NCBI GenBank assembly: GCA_027488865.1
Contig: JAIYAU010000038.1
Coordinates: 1-37,031 of the forward strand
Reading direction: 5' to 3'
Source: Cytophagaceae bacterium
Lineage (GTDB): Bacteria; Bacteroidota; Bacteroidia; Cytophagales; UBA9547
Length of the DNA: 37,031 nt
A program made the translations under genes and the position numbers. This document shows, piece by piece, positions 23,673-35,305 of the stretch. The notes beneath the pieces are model-generated. The model was not told where the DNA came from, ran no database searches, and saw nothing but the letters and a program-made list of their open reading frames with translations. Every line of letters starts with the position of its first letter. Positions within the stretch are counted from its first letter, which is position 1.

Positions 23673-24653
23673 TTAATTATTGTCCAAAATTTTAAAAAGT
23701 TCGTCAAGTTTAGGTGTTAAAATAATTTCTGTTCTTCTATTTTTTTGTCTTGCTTCCGCCGTTTTTGCCTCAGATATTGGCGAAAACTCTCCCTTCCCTG
23801 ATGGAGTAATTTTTTGTGCTTGCACACCTTCATTGGTTAAAATACGAGTAATAGCAGTAGCCCTTAAAACACTTAAATCCCAGTTATCCACCATACCATT
23901 GGTGCCTTTTACAATGGGCACATCATCTGTATGTCCTTCCACCATTACATTTATTTCTTTTTGCTCTTTTAATACACCACTTAATTTTTTTAATGCCTCC
24001 ACTCCCTTTTCATCTACTTTGGTGCTCCCAGATTTAAATAAAAGTTGCTCTGCAAGTGATACATAAACTTTCCCGTTTTTTACAGTAATAGTAAGGTCTT
24101 TATCTTTAAAGCTAAGTAAAGCATTACTCACCTTGGTTTTAAGTTCTTTTACTGCTTTGTCTTTATTAGCCAAAACTTCTTCCAATTCTTGAACACGTAT
24201 TTCTCGTGCTTTTAAATCTTGGCTAAGTTTATTTACTCTGTTTTCAAGGGTTATAAGTTCATGTTCCTTTTTGGTAATATAATTGTTTAATTTACCAGCC
24301 TCAGCAGTACTGATATCCAACAATTCTTTATAATCCTTTTTTAATTTCTCATGATTTTGTGCTTCCTCAGAATAGATTTTATTCATTTTGTCTAGCAATG
24401 ATTTTTGTTTTGTGGAATCATTCCTGAGCTTACTTGTATAATTCTGGCTTTCAGAAAGCGAATTGAACAAACTATCAACCATTTTTTTTGCTTTGATAAG
24501 GCTGTCGTTACACGCTTCACGTTCTAACTCGGCTTTAACCTTTTTTGTAGTCATATCATCCAATTTCTTTTTAGAAACCAAACAAGAGGTTAAAATACCT
24601 GTTAACAAGAAGACTACAATCTTACCAGAAATTGCTAAATGGAGTTTATTCAT
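23673..24653 (-). CDS. OmpA family lipoprotein with coiled coil
   Basis: The start at 24653 gives a 326-residue protein with a lipoprotein signal (LTSC, Cys24). An upstream in-frame ATG would add 17 residues before the signal and is rejected. Residues 30-200 are a long, highly charged helical region with heptad-like spacing, probably a coiled coil. An OmpA peptidoglycan-binding domain follows (about 215-318), with INVMVEGHTDDVPI, NWDLSVLRATAITRIL and RQKNRRTEIIL. It should tether the outer membrane to the cell wall. The DUF1569 gene follows closely. Confidence 0.92.
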   Translation of the reverse strand: MNKLHLAISGKIVVFLLTGILTSCLVSKKKLDDMTTKKVKAELEREACNDSLIKAKKMVDSLFNSLSESQNYTSKLRNDSTKQKSLLDKMNKIYSEEAQNHEKLKKDYKELLDISTAEAGKLNNYITKKEHELITLENRVNKLSQDLKAREIRVQELEEVLANKDKAVKELKTKVSNALLSFKDKDLTITVKNGKVYVSLAEQLLFKSGSTKVDEKGVEALKKLSGVLKEQKEINVMVEGHTDDVPIVKGTNGMVDNWDLSVLRATAITRILTNEGVQAQKITPSGKGEFSPISEAKTAEARQKNRRTEIILTPKLDELFKILDNN

Positions 24654-24943
24654 GAAATAATATTGAAAAAAATTAAAATTTCTTATCACAAATATAACTG
24701 ACATATCTAAATTACGTAAGCCAAATATGACATTTGCAAAAATTAATGGTTTTCAGCTTATTGACCATTGGATTTCAATATCTAAGCTAATTGAAATTTG
24801 TGTTATTACCAATGATTGACCAGTTAAATATATTATCATTTGAACTTAGTTTATAGGTTAAGAAATGACACGAAAAAATTATTTAGTTTATTATCAATAG
24901 AATAATTAGGGATTAGGGAGGAATATCAAACTTTTTACATATT

Positions 24944-25822
24944 ATGAAAGAAAAACTCATGTTATCTGTAAATGCACTTTCGGGAAAGGTTATTATCATA
25001 ACCGGTGGTGGTACTGGGTTAGGCCGTTCCATGGCAGAAGCCTGTTTGCATTTAGGTGCACAAGTAATAATTGCGAGCAGAAAAATTGAAGTTTTAGAGA
25101 AAACGGCTCAAGAATTAAGTACCAGCACAGGAGGGCAAGTACTGCCAATTGCCTGTGACGTTCGTAACTATGAGGAAATAGAGCAACTTTTAGCAGCTTC
25201 CATTGCCAACTTTGGTAAAGTAGACGCATTATTAAATAATGCTGCTGGAAATTTTATTAGCCCAACGGAACGGCTCACTCATAAAGGATTTGATGTAGTA
25301 GTTGATATCGTTTTAAAAGGCACCTATAACTGTACTTTGGCACTTGGTAAATATTGGATTGAAAACAAAATACAAGGTAACATTTTAAGTATTGTTACTA
25401 CTTATGCGAGCACAGGTTCTGGCTATGTAGTACCTTCTGCTTGTGCCAAAGCGGGTGTTATTGCACTTACCAGAAGCTTGGCTGTAGAATGGGCCAAATA
25501 TGGCATTAGAACAAATGCTATAGCCCCAGGGCCATTTCCAACAGAAGGAGCTTGGAGTAGACTTTTCCCGGGAGAAGTGGCCAAAATGTTTGATCCTAAG
25601 TATAAAATACCACTTAAAAGATTCGGAGAACACTACGAACTAGCTAATTTAGCAACCTATCTTATTTCCGATTTTTCTGCTTACATGACTGGCGAAATAG
25701 TAACTATAGATGGCGGAGAATGGCTAAAAGGTGCTGGCGAATTTAATATGTTAGACATCATCAAACCAGAACAATGGGATGAACTAGAAAAGATTGTTAG
25801 AAGTTCTAGGAAATCTTCCTGA
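24944..25822 (+). CDS. SDR oxidoreductase, 2,4-dienoyl-CoA-reductase-like
   Basis: The 292-residue protein is a classical-length short-chain dehydrogenase with a Rossmann motif TGGGTGLG (residues 20-27), NNAAGNF, and a C-terminal MTGEIVTIDGGEWL. The usual Tyr of YxxxK is replaced: the sequence reads SACAK with Ser165 and Lys169, and Tyr154 lies eleven residues earlier. That is the arrangement of 2,4-dienoyl-CoA reductases (human DECR1 Tyr199, Ser210, Lys214), which use NADPH to reduce polyunsaturated acyl-CoA during beta-oxidation. The start could also be ATG 24959. It stands alone with its own terminator. Confidence 0.85.
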   Translation: MKEKLMLSVNALSGKVIIITGGGTGLGRSMAEACLHLGAQVIIASRKIEVLEKTAQELSTSTGGQVLPIACDVRNYEEIEQLLAASIANFGKVDALLNNAAGNFISPTERLTHKGFDVVVDIVLKGTYNCTLALGKYWIENKIQGNILSIVTTYASTGSGYVVPSACAKAGVIALTRSLAVEWAKYGIRTNAIAPGPFPTEGAWSRLFPGEVAKMFDPKYKIPLKRFGEHYELANLATYLISDFSAYMTGEIVTIDGGEWLKGAGEFNMLDIIKPEQWDELEKIVRSSRKSS

Positions 25823-25896
25823 GATTGAATCTATTTTATACAAGAAAAAAATATTTACCTCAAACAGAATCATCAAACATATTGCAGGTAATAACC

Positions 25897-25937
25897 AAAA
25901 AAGCGACTGTTCGTTGCCACAGGAACAGTCCTTTTTT
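25897..25937 (+). terminator. Terminator after the SDR gene
   Basis: AAAAAAG, a bulged C, and GACTGTTC pair with GAACAGTC and CTTTTTT around a 10-base loop. This is a classic intrinsic terminator, able to work on both strands, about 75 bases after the stop codon. Confidence 0.85.
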
Positions 25938-26109
25938 GATTTTTAAAACAGATTGTTGTTCAAAATGGACTGCAATCACGCAGATCAAAAAATGTTGAGG
26001 GGTATTAGGCCATTTGACCAAGTGCTGAATACTGATTTACAACATCTTACATTATTATTATCGGTTTTCTCTATGCCCTTATAGAAACAATCAATTTCTT
26101 TCCTTTTGA

Positions 26110-28458
<2,349 letters not shown>

Positions 28459-28499
28459 TAAACTAGCGTAATGATTATTTCAAATGTTAAGTTTGATAA

Positions 28500-28538
28500 T
28501 TACTCAACCTTAATTGCTTAAAATTTAAGGTTGAGTAA
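28500..28538 (+). other. 14-bp perfect stem downstream of katG
   Basis: TTACTCAACCTTAA (28500-28513) pairs perfectly with TTAAGGTTGAGTAA (28525-28538) around an 11-base loop. No T-run follows, so it may stabilise the katG mRNA end rather than terminate. Confidence 0.55.
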
Positions 28539-28563
28539 ACAATAAGATAAAGTAATTTCTGTT

Positions 28564-28596
28564 AAAAGGCATGTCTTCAGTGATATGCCTTTTTTA
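28564..28596 (+). terminator. Intrinsic terminator after katG
   Basis: AAAAGGCAT (28564-28572) pairs with ATGCCTTTT (28585-28593) and the T-run continues to about 28595. It lies about 105 bases after the katG stop codon, behind the first hairpin. Confidence 0.8.
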
Positions 28597-29030
28597 CTTA
28601 ACCACTAAGTGAATTTGATAAATTAACACTTCATTACTTCTGTGTTTTATTTTCCTGCAATTTCTAGTCGGCTTTTACAGTTGTTGTATAAAATTATGAA
28701 TTGGGGGTAGAACACCCAAATATTGAACAATTAGTGAAAGTAGTTACATTCTTTTTAACCTGAAATATTAAATTTAATGCAGTTTATCACCTACCTCAAT
28801 GAAACCCCAACAATCTAGTAAAGAAAAATTGATTTAAAATCTATATTAATTGAATCATTAATAGAAATCAATTTTTAAATATGCAATTACCTTTGACTAC
28901 ATAAAAGTATTAATCTCAACTATGTGTCAATTACTTATTATAAAAATAGTATCACTCCTATTTTTATAACTTTTCAAAGAAATAAATACATTTGATATTT
29001 TAATTTAACTTACTTCAAAACAAAAACCTT
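28597..29030 (+). other. AT-rich leader region of the sugar dehydrogenase gene
   Basis: This stretch is very AT-rich. The only motif I can support is TACATTTG at 28987-28994, a good -7 box 36 bases before the ATG at 29031. No coding frame, RNA or repeat is evident. Confidence 0.4.
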
Positions 29031-31562
29031 ATGAATGCAATCAACTTTAGAAAATCACTTATTTGCTTGGCATTATTAATAGGAGTTATTAATTACCAAT
29101 CTCAAGCACAAACCAATCCAGAAGTGACGGTAGACCAAATTTTAATCAATAACATTGGTAGTCCTTGGTCCTTAACGTTTTTAAATAATGATGAAATTCT
29201 TTTTACAGAACGAAGTGGTAATATAAGACGACACAATATGTTGACCAACACCACCGTAGCTATTACTGGTGGGCCAACTGTTGCGCAAGTGGGCCAAGGT
29301 GGTTTGCTAGATATCGTGCTTCATCCTAATTTTAGAACAAATAATTTAGTGTACCTATCTTACGCCGTAGCAGTTACGGGCGGGCAAACACTTGCCATCG
29401 GGCGAGGTACTTTGGTAGGAAATGCCTTACAAAATTTTACCCAAATATTTTCAGCGCTTCCAATAGTTAATTCTGGTCAGCATTTTGGCTCCAGGATCGC
29501 GTTTGATAGAAATAATTTTCTTTATTTCTCAGTGGGTGATAGAGGTACGCCATCCAACGCACAAGACAGAAACAATCATGCAGGTAAGGTAATGCGCTTA
29601 AATGATGACGGTACAGTACCTGCCGACAATCCATTTGTGGGCGTAGCAAACACAAGACCAGAAATTTTTTCTTTTGGCCACAGAAACATTCAAGGCATGG
29701 CGATGAACCCAGCCAATGGACTTATATATGCACACGAGCATGGCCCTAGAGGAGGAGATGAACTTAATGTAATTAAAAGAGGCGCAAATTATGGCTGGCC
29801 TTTGGTAACTTTTGGCATTGACTATAATGGAACGATCATTTCTGAAGACACTGCAAGACCTGGCCTTGAACCACCCTTGACTTATTGGGTACCTTCTATT
29901 GCCCCTAGTGGAATGGTATTTGTGCAAAATAACCAAGCCCCAAATGAAGCAGATATATTAATTGGAGCCTTGGCGGGCACTCATTTACATTGGCTAAAAA
30001 TGAGTAATGACCAGGTAGTTGTAGCTTCAAGAAACGCAGGGGGTTATGCCCGTTTTAGAGATGTAAGACAAGCCCCAGATGGCAGGTTGTATGCCCTTAC
30101 GGAAACTCCCAACAGATTAATAAGATTAAGAACAAACGTCACACTTCCGCCAATTGGTATCAGTTGCCGCGTGCCTAACTTAGGCAATGATATCTCCATT
30201 TGTGGTAGTACTGGCAATGTTACGCTCAATGCTGGACTTACAGCAACCAATAGGACATTTAGCTGGGAGCGAAATGGATTGCCAGTAACTGGCAACTTAC
30301 CAACCCTAGCCATTAACACAGGAGGAACCTACACCGTATTTGTCGATTCTGCAGGCTGCAAAAGACAAGAAGAAATTGTGGTTTCCACTGTGTTATCTTC
30401 TCCTAATCTTGGTATGGATGCTGACTTGTGTAATCCCGCTACTTTAACACTTGATGCTGGCGTAAGCGGAACAGGAATTTCATATCTATGGAGACGCAAC
30501 TCCGTAAGCTTAGCAACTACTACACAAACCATTAATATTTCACAAGCAGGTACTTATAGTGTAACCTTGAATGCAAGCAATTGTGCTCCTAGGTCCGACA
30601 CTGTTGTCATTACCTCATCTCTTCCATCAGTAGTTGGTGATACCCTCTGTCTTCCTGGCACAGCCCAATTAAGTGCCATAGGAACAGGCCCTTTTAATTG
30701 GTATAGCCAATTATTGGGTGGAACTTCTTTGGCTACCTCCTCTACTTATTCGCCAGAAATTACTGCTACCGCTACCTTTTATGTTCAAGCTACTCCGGGC
30801 ACCAATTATACCTATGGCCCAAGCAACAGAGGAACCAACCCATGGGATTTAGGTGGAAATGACTTTGCCACAAATGATAAGGGATTGGTAATAGCTGCAC
30901 TTGCTAATACTATACTTGAAAAACTTGATGTAGACCCTCAAAGCGGAGCACAAACGGTTACAATTAATGTGACAGATCTTTCAAATAACACTGTCGTGCG
31001 AACTGTTACTCAAGCCATAAGTTCGTCTTTTAGTACCATTAATATAGGAGCAAGCCTTACTAGTGGAAAATCTTATAGAATAGATGCTGTGGGTACGACA
31101 GGTCAACTTTATTTTAGAAATCAAGGAGGTGTTTTATGGCCACAAACAGTGGCTGATGTAGCAACTATTCGCGCGAATGATGGGGTCACTTGGGCTAACT
31201 CTTGGAGTTTGTTTTATAACCTAGTTGTTTCTACAGGAAAAGCATGTAGTAGAATTCCGGTGGTTGCGGCAATTACATCATGCCAACCTTTGGCAATTGA
31301 ATCTGTAGGTACAGAAGAGGGCTCAGATTCAGAATTAAATATTTATCCTAATCCATTTGAAAATAGTTTCAAAATCAATTTGGGAGACACTAAAAACGAG
31401 ATTAACAGAATTGATATACTTAAAACAGATGGTCAATTACTCCAATCTTTCACCCATAATTTACCAACCGAAATTGGACAAGGCTTGGCAAATGGAACCT
31501 ACTTTGTTAAAATTATTAAAAACAACAAGGTTTACGTAAGACAAATCGTGAAAATTAAATAA
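29031..31562 (+). CDS. Secreted PQQ-type sugar dehydrogenase (GSDH fold) with Ig-like and T9SS sorting domains
   Basis: After a signal peptide (ending QSQAQ), residues 30-375 form a six-bladed propeller of the soluble glucose/aldose dehydrogenase family: GSPWSLTFLNND, GQHFGSRIAFD with the likely catalytic His, YFSVGDRG, FSFGHRNIQG and HEHGPRGGDELN. Two Ig-like modules follow (about 378-530, each beginning NLG), then a third strand-rich region, and a T9SS type A sorting domain (LNIYPNPFENSFKI to the end). Family members oxidise the C1 of aldoses with PQQ and calcium. The extra domains indicate display or release at the cell surface by T9SS. Sugar specificity is unknown. The terminator hairpin overlaps its stop codon. 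Confidence 0.9.
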   Translation: MNAINFRKSLICLALLIGVINYQSQAQTNPEVTVDQILINNIGSPWSLTFLNNDEILFTERSGNIRRHNMLTNTTVAITGGPTVAQVGQGGLLDIVLHPNFRTNNLVYLSYAVAVTGGQTLAIGRGTLVGNALQNFTQIFSALPIVNSGQHFGSRIAFDRNNFLYFSVGDRGTPSNAQDRNNHAGKVMRLNDDGTVPADNPFVGVANTRPEIFSFGHRNIQGMAMNPANGLIYAHEHGPRGGDELNVIKRGANYGWPLVTFGIDYNGTIISEDTARPGLEPPLTYWVPSIAPSGMVFVQNNQAPNEADILIGALAGTHLHWLKMSNDQVVVASRNAGGYARFRDVRQAPDGRLYALTETPNRLIRLRTNVTLPPIGISCRVPNLGNDISICGSTGNVTLNAGLTATNRTFSWERNGLPVTGNLPTLAINTGGTYTVFVDSAGCKRQEEIVVSTVLSSPNLGMDADLCNPATLTLDAGVSGTGISYLWRRNSVSLATTTQTINISQAGTYSVTLNASNCAPRSDTVVITSSLPSVVGDTLCLPGTAQLSAIGTGPFNWYSQLLGGTSLATSSTYSPEITATATFYVQATPGTNYTYGPSNRGTNPWDLGGNDFATNDKGLVIAALANTILEKLDVDPQSGAQTVTINVTDLSNNTVVRTVTQAISSSFSTINIGASLTSGKSYRIDAVGTTGQLYFRNQGGVLWPQTVADVATIRANDGVTWANSWSLFYNLVVSTGKACSRIPVVAAITSCQPLAIESVGTEEGSDSELNIYPNPFENSFKINLGDTKNEINRIDILKTDGQLLQSFTHNLPTEIGQGLANGTYFVKIIKNNKVYVRQIVKIK

Positions 31563-31609
31563 ATTTCCTATCCTTATTATTGACTTGTAATAAGGATAGG
31601 AAATTTATT
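31558..31609 (+). terminator. 22-bp perfect hairpin overlapping the stop codon
   Basis: The stem 31558-31579 pairs without mismatch with 31588-31609 around the loop TTGACTTG. It includes the TAA stop codon of the sugar dehydrogenase gene. The following sequence is T/A-rich (TATTCTATTTAAT at the 3' side begins inside the stem). Confidence 0.8.
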
Positions 31610-31744
31610 CTATTTAATGCAATAAGGGATTTAACACTCAAAATCAATTTGTCGTCATTTTTCCATAACTATCAACTTAGAATTGCACTATTTAGATAAA
31701 ATGAGATAATTGTAAAATGAAATTTTACTCTTGAGTTAAGGATT

Positions 31745-31913
31745 GGCCATGAATAAAATGCTTTAAGAATTTCAAGGAGTGGAGCGATTAAGAAATGTTA
31801 GTTGTTTGAGTGCGAGGAACGAATCGCGAGTTTCAAACATTTCCGGCGTAACGTAATGAAATTTAGCATTTTATTCATAGCCTTTACTTTTTGTGTTAAA
31901 ACAAAAAGTAAAG
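31745..31913. repeat. Nested palindromic element, about 170 bp
   Basis: ATGAATAAAATGCT (31749-31762) pairs with AGCATTTTATTCAT (31865-31878) as an outer stem, extended by GGC/GCC. Inside it, GAAAT and GTTTGA pair with TCAAAC and ATTTC, and GCGA pairs with TCGC at the tip. A second hairpin follows, CTTTACTTTTTG (31882-31893) with CAAAAAGTAAAG (31902-31913). It is non-coding and GC-richer at its core than the surroundings. I recall similar elements dispersed in other Bacteroidota genomes, but only one copy is in this window. It lies in the 443-base space between convergent genes; a further short inverted repeat TTTCAATTG/CAATTGAAA is at 31935-31971. Confidence 0.7.
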
Positions 31914-32005
31914 AAATCTAATTGACCTATATAGTTTCAATTGAATATTTATATTATTCAAACAATTGAAATTTTTCTAATGCATAAAATGGGATAAATA
32001 GTCTA

Positions 32006-32710
32006 CTAGTCATCATCCCTTCTACCTAAGAAGATCATTACATAATAGGCCAAGTTAGCTAAAGCACCCAATGCAGAAACTACATAAGTTAATGCAGCCC
32101 ATTTTAAAGCATCTTTGGACAAAGCATATTCGCTAGAATTTACAATTCTTTTGTTTGAAATCCATTCTAAAGCTCTACGGCTTGCATCAAACTCTACAGG
32201 TAATGTCACTAGGGAAAACAAAGTTATAACACCATTTAGTGCTATTAAAATTAGCAAAAGGGTGTCTCCAGCCCCTCCTTTAGAATAGAATAGGTATCCA
32301 GCACCAAACAGCAACGCCATGTTTATGTATTGTAATACAGTAGAACTTACGTTTACTACTGGCACCATGGCTGATCTAAATTCTAACATACTGTAAGCGG
32401 TAGCATGCTGCACTGCGTGACCACACTCATGAGAGGATACAGCTGCCGCAGCCGCATTTCGTCCGTGATACACTGCAGAACTTAAATTTACCGTTTTATC
32501 TGCTGGGTTATAATGGTCGGTAAGTTGACCTTCTACACAAATAACTCTCACATCTCTAATTCCACTGTCACGTAACATTTGCTCCGCTATTTCTCTGCCC
32601 GATAAGTTGGACTGTAAAGGGGTAAGCGAATATTCCTCAAACTTCTTTTTTAACCTCCAGCTTACAAACATACCAATAAGCATAAAAGCAATACCAATAA
32701 TGAATATCAT
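32006..32710 (-). CDS. YugP-like membrane zinc metallopeptidase
   Basis: The 234-residue protein has an N-terminal membrane helix (1-18), a zinc-binding HECGH motif (His94, Glu95, His98), NPADKTVNLSSAVYHGRN before it, two or three membrane helices (about 115-170) and a further EFDASRRA with a candidate third ligand, then a C-terminal helix. This is the Zn_peptidase_2 (YugP) family pattern, and length agrees. The active site faces the cytosol or the membrane surface; substrates are unknown. The gene stands alone, convergent to the sugar dehydrogenase gene. Confidence 0.93.
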   Translation of the reverse strand: MIFIIGIAFMLIGMFVSWRLKKKFEEYSLTPLQSNLSGREIAEQMLRDSGIRDVRVICVEGQLTDHYNPADKTVNLSSAVYHGRNAAAAAVSSHECGHAVQHATAYSMLEFRSAMVPVVNVSSTVLQYINMALLFGAGYLFYSKGGAGDTLLLILIALNGVITLFSLVTLPVEFDASRRALEWISNKRIVNSSEYALSKDALKWAALTYVVSALGALANLAYYVMIFLGRRDDD

Positions 32711-32915
32711 AGCTCTTTCTAATTTAATTATTTATTATTCATCAAATTTACAATAAATGCACCAAACTTTCAATACATGACATATTGGCATAATGAAGGA
32801 AAAGACTGTATACTTTCCTAATCATTGTATTTTAATTTATCATTTTACTAATATTTTTTTATATTTTTTTAAATTTTATCGTTACTTATTTTAACCTGTA
32901 GTTTATTAACCTTAT

Positions 32916-35288
32916 GTGAACACAAAGGATATGTGGTTAAAGTTATTTTGGTTTTTTGTTATGATTCTGTCTTGCGGTACACTGTGCGGTCAGATATGTC
33001 CTGAGCCATCAGGTACAGCTAATTTAATTACCAATGGTAACTTTAGTTTAGGGGCTAATGGTTCTTTCACAAGTGGATTTGCTTTTGCATCTGGTGCCAC
33101 AAGTCCTGGTACTTGGGGTATAAGTACAGATCCGGTTTTGAAGGACAATGATTTTGCTACTTTAAAAGATCATACCACTGGAACTGGAAATATGATGATA
33201 ATTGATGTGGATGGCACAATTGGAAGAGCTGCATATCAAACCAGTATTAATGGTATTGTGAGTAATACCACTTATTTTTTTTCTGCATGGTTCGTGAATA
33301 TCAACAGAAATTTTACCAATACCCCGCAACTAAGATTTTCCGTTAATGGTGTTCAAATAGGTAATGTAGTCACCGTTAGCAATACTTCTAGAAATTGGCA
33401 ACAATTTTTTATTGCGTGGAATTCAGGTTCATTTAATGGAAACGGGCTGGTCTTAAGGATAGACAATATGAGGAATACAGCAACTGGAAACGATCTGGCA
33501 TTGGATGATATTGTTTTTACTACTAATTGTAGTGCCATTGAAAATCGTACTTTATATGGCAAGGCCTCTTTATTACCAGATACATTAAATGTTTGCGAAA
33601 CAAATTTGCCTTTTACTCTAAATCCTCAAATAAATGCTTTGAGTCATACTTATACATGGAGATCTACCTTAGGGTTGTTGGCTTCTACAAACCAATACAC
33701 CGTTTCATCTATCCCAAACATTGATAAAATTTATCTTTGTTACGATTCTATTGGAGATCAAATAACATGTCCAAAAATTGATTCTGTAATTCTACTTAAA
33801 AAGATAAATGTTGAGCTAGGACCTGATTTAAAACTTTGTGAACCGGTTTCAACCACTTTAGATGCTCAGGTGAGTGCATCTGGTGTAACTATCCAGTGGG
33901 CAAGAAATGGAAGCACAATTTCCGGATCAAATAGCCTTCTTCCCATTAGCCAAACTGGCAGTTATCAAGTTACAGTAACCAAGATGGGCTGCCCAACAGC
34001 CCAAGACCAAGTCAATATTTCTACGTATTCGCCTGCATTAACAAACACTGGTTACTATTGTGCAACTGGAGATTTGGCTCAATTTACGGTAAGTAGGGCA
34101 AATAGAATTAATGGATTGCAAAAGATACGATGGTATAATCAGGCAAATGGAGGCACAGCACTAAGTGCATCAATTATTAACGATAGCACGATACAAGTCG
34201 GTAGTGGCTCCTATAAATCAGTAACGGGATGTGCAAGAACCTTATGGGCTGAGGATGAGAATGCATTTCAAACCATTTTGAATCAACCGCTTACTTCTGC
34301 AAGTTCCACCAATAGTGTAGACGCAAGAACAAGAATTTTGATAAGAGGAAGCCGAGTTACTATTGATAGCATCTTTTTTTATTCTGACAACAATACAAAT
34401 AGCGCTGGTACCTCTCCATATCAAATTTCGATTTTTTCAAATACAAATCTGGTGACACCGTTGTACGTTTCACCAATTTATAATTTTAATAATACCAGCA
34501 CACCATCTTTAAGAAAAGTGGCAATTGGCCATATCCTTTCTGGTTCAACCACAGGTATCTCTTATTGGATCATGATTACAGGTGAAATAGCTAATTATAC
34601 AAATGATCCTGTTTATCCATATGTTAACTCAGGTACTAATACGGTGATTTCCACGCAAGAATATTTCAGGGCTGGTTCATCACGACCATCGGAGATAGGA
34701 TTTATACAATCCATAAAAGCGACAGCAGGTAACCTGAATCCATGTAATCGAACCTTGGTATGTGCGGATGTTTTAAATTGTGCCCTTTCCATAGACATTA
34801 TAGATTTTTATGTAGAAACAAACAGTGAAGGTAAGTTGATGGCATTTTGGCAGTTCGCAAATCCAAATGATGTTTTAGAGATTTACCTGCTTTATGGAAC
34901 ATTGGGGGAAGAACCTCAATTTGTAAAATTATCAAAAAATAACAATTGGACTACCTTAGATCTAAACCTTATAAATGGGTCAATAAAACCCTATATTCAA
35001 CTCAAAGTTATTGATTTAGAGGGAAACATCTCCCTTTCCAAGCCTCAATATATTCAAAAAAGCATTGATATCTCTATCTATCCTAATCCAAGTCATTCCT
35101 GTTTTAGAGTTGCCACCAAAGAGGCATTACTTAGATACATAATCACCTCCATTGATGGTAAAATACTTGAAATAGGCGAAACGACCGACGAGAATGCTGA
35201 AATAGGAGCGAGCTTGCTTCCAGGATTTTATGTAGTAACATTCTCAACGATCAATTCCCTTCAACAATTTAAAATTCACAAACTATAA
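32916..35288 (+). CDS. Large secreted protein with Ig-like and T9SS sorting domains
   Basis: The 790-residue protein starts with a signal peptide (ending TLCGQ). Residues about 30-200 form a jelly-roll, galactose-binding-like domain (ITNGNFSLGANGSF to NDLALDDIVFTT). Ig-like modules follow (for example LGPDLKLCEPVSTTLDAQVS through GSYQVTVTK), then a strand-rich region of about 200 residues, and a T9SS type A sorting domain (ISIYPNPSHSCFRVA to the C-terminus). No catalytic motif is seen, so it may bind a polysaccharide or the surface. The start is GTG at 32916 or ATG at 32931. The pectate lyase begins 17 bases downstream, suggesting joint expression. Confidence 0.85.
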   Translation: MNTKDMWLKLFWFFVMILSCGTLCGQICPEPSGTANLITNGNFSLGANGSFTSGFAFASGATSPGTWGISTDPVLKDNDFATLKDHTTGTGNMMIIDVDGTIGRAAYQTSINGIVSNTTYFFSAWFVNINRNFTNTPQLRFSVNGVQIGNVVTVSNTSRNWQQFFIAWNSGSFNGNGLVLRIDNMRNTATGNDLALDDIVFTTNCSAIENRTLYGKASLLPDTLNVCETNLPFTLNPQINALSHTYTWRSTLGLLASTNQYTVSSIPNIDKIYLCYDSIGDQITCPKIDSVILLKKINVELGPDLKLCEPVSTTLDAQVSASGVTIQWARNGSTISGSNSLLPISQTGSYQVTVTKMGCPTAQDQVNISTYSPALTNTGYYCATGDLAQFTVSRANRINGLQKIRWYNQANGGTALSASIINDSTIQVGSGSYKSVTGCARTLWAEDENAFQTILNQPLTSASSTNSVDARTRILIRGSRVTIDSIFFYSDNNTNSAGTSPYQISIFSNTNLVTPLYVSPIYNFNNTSTPSLRKVAIGHILSGSTTGISYWIMITGEIANYTNDPVYPYVNSGTNTVISTQEYFRAGSSRPSEIGFIQSIKATAGNLNPCNRTLVCADVLNCALSIDIIDFYVETNSEGKLMAFWQFANPNDVLEIYLLYGTLGEEPQFVKLSKNNNWTTLDLNLINGSIKPYIQLKVIDLEGNISLSKPQYIQKSIDISIYPNPSHSCFRVATKEALLRYIITSIDGKILEIGETTDENAEIGASLLPGFYVVTFSTINSLQQFKIHKL

Positions 35289-35305
35289 ATCAAACTTTAA
35301 ATAAA

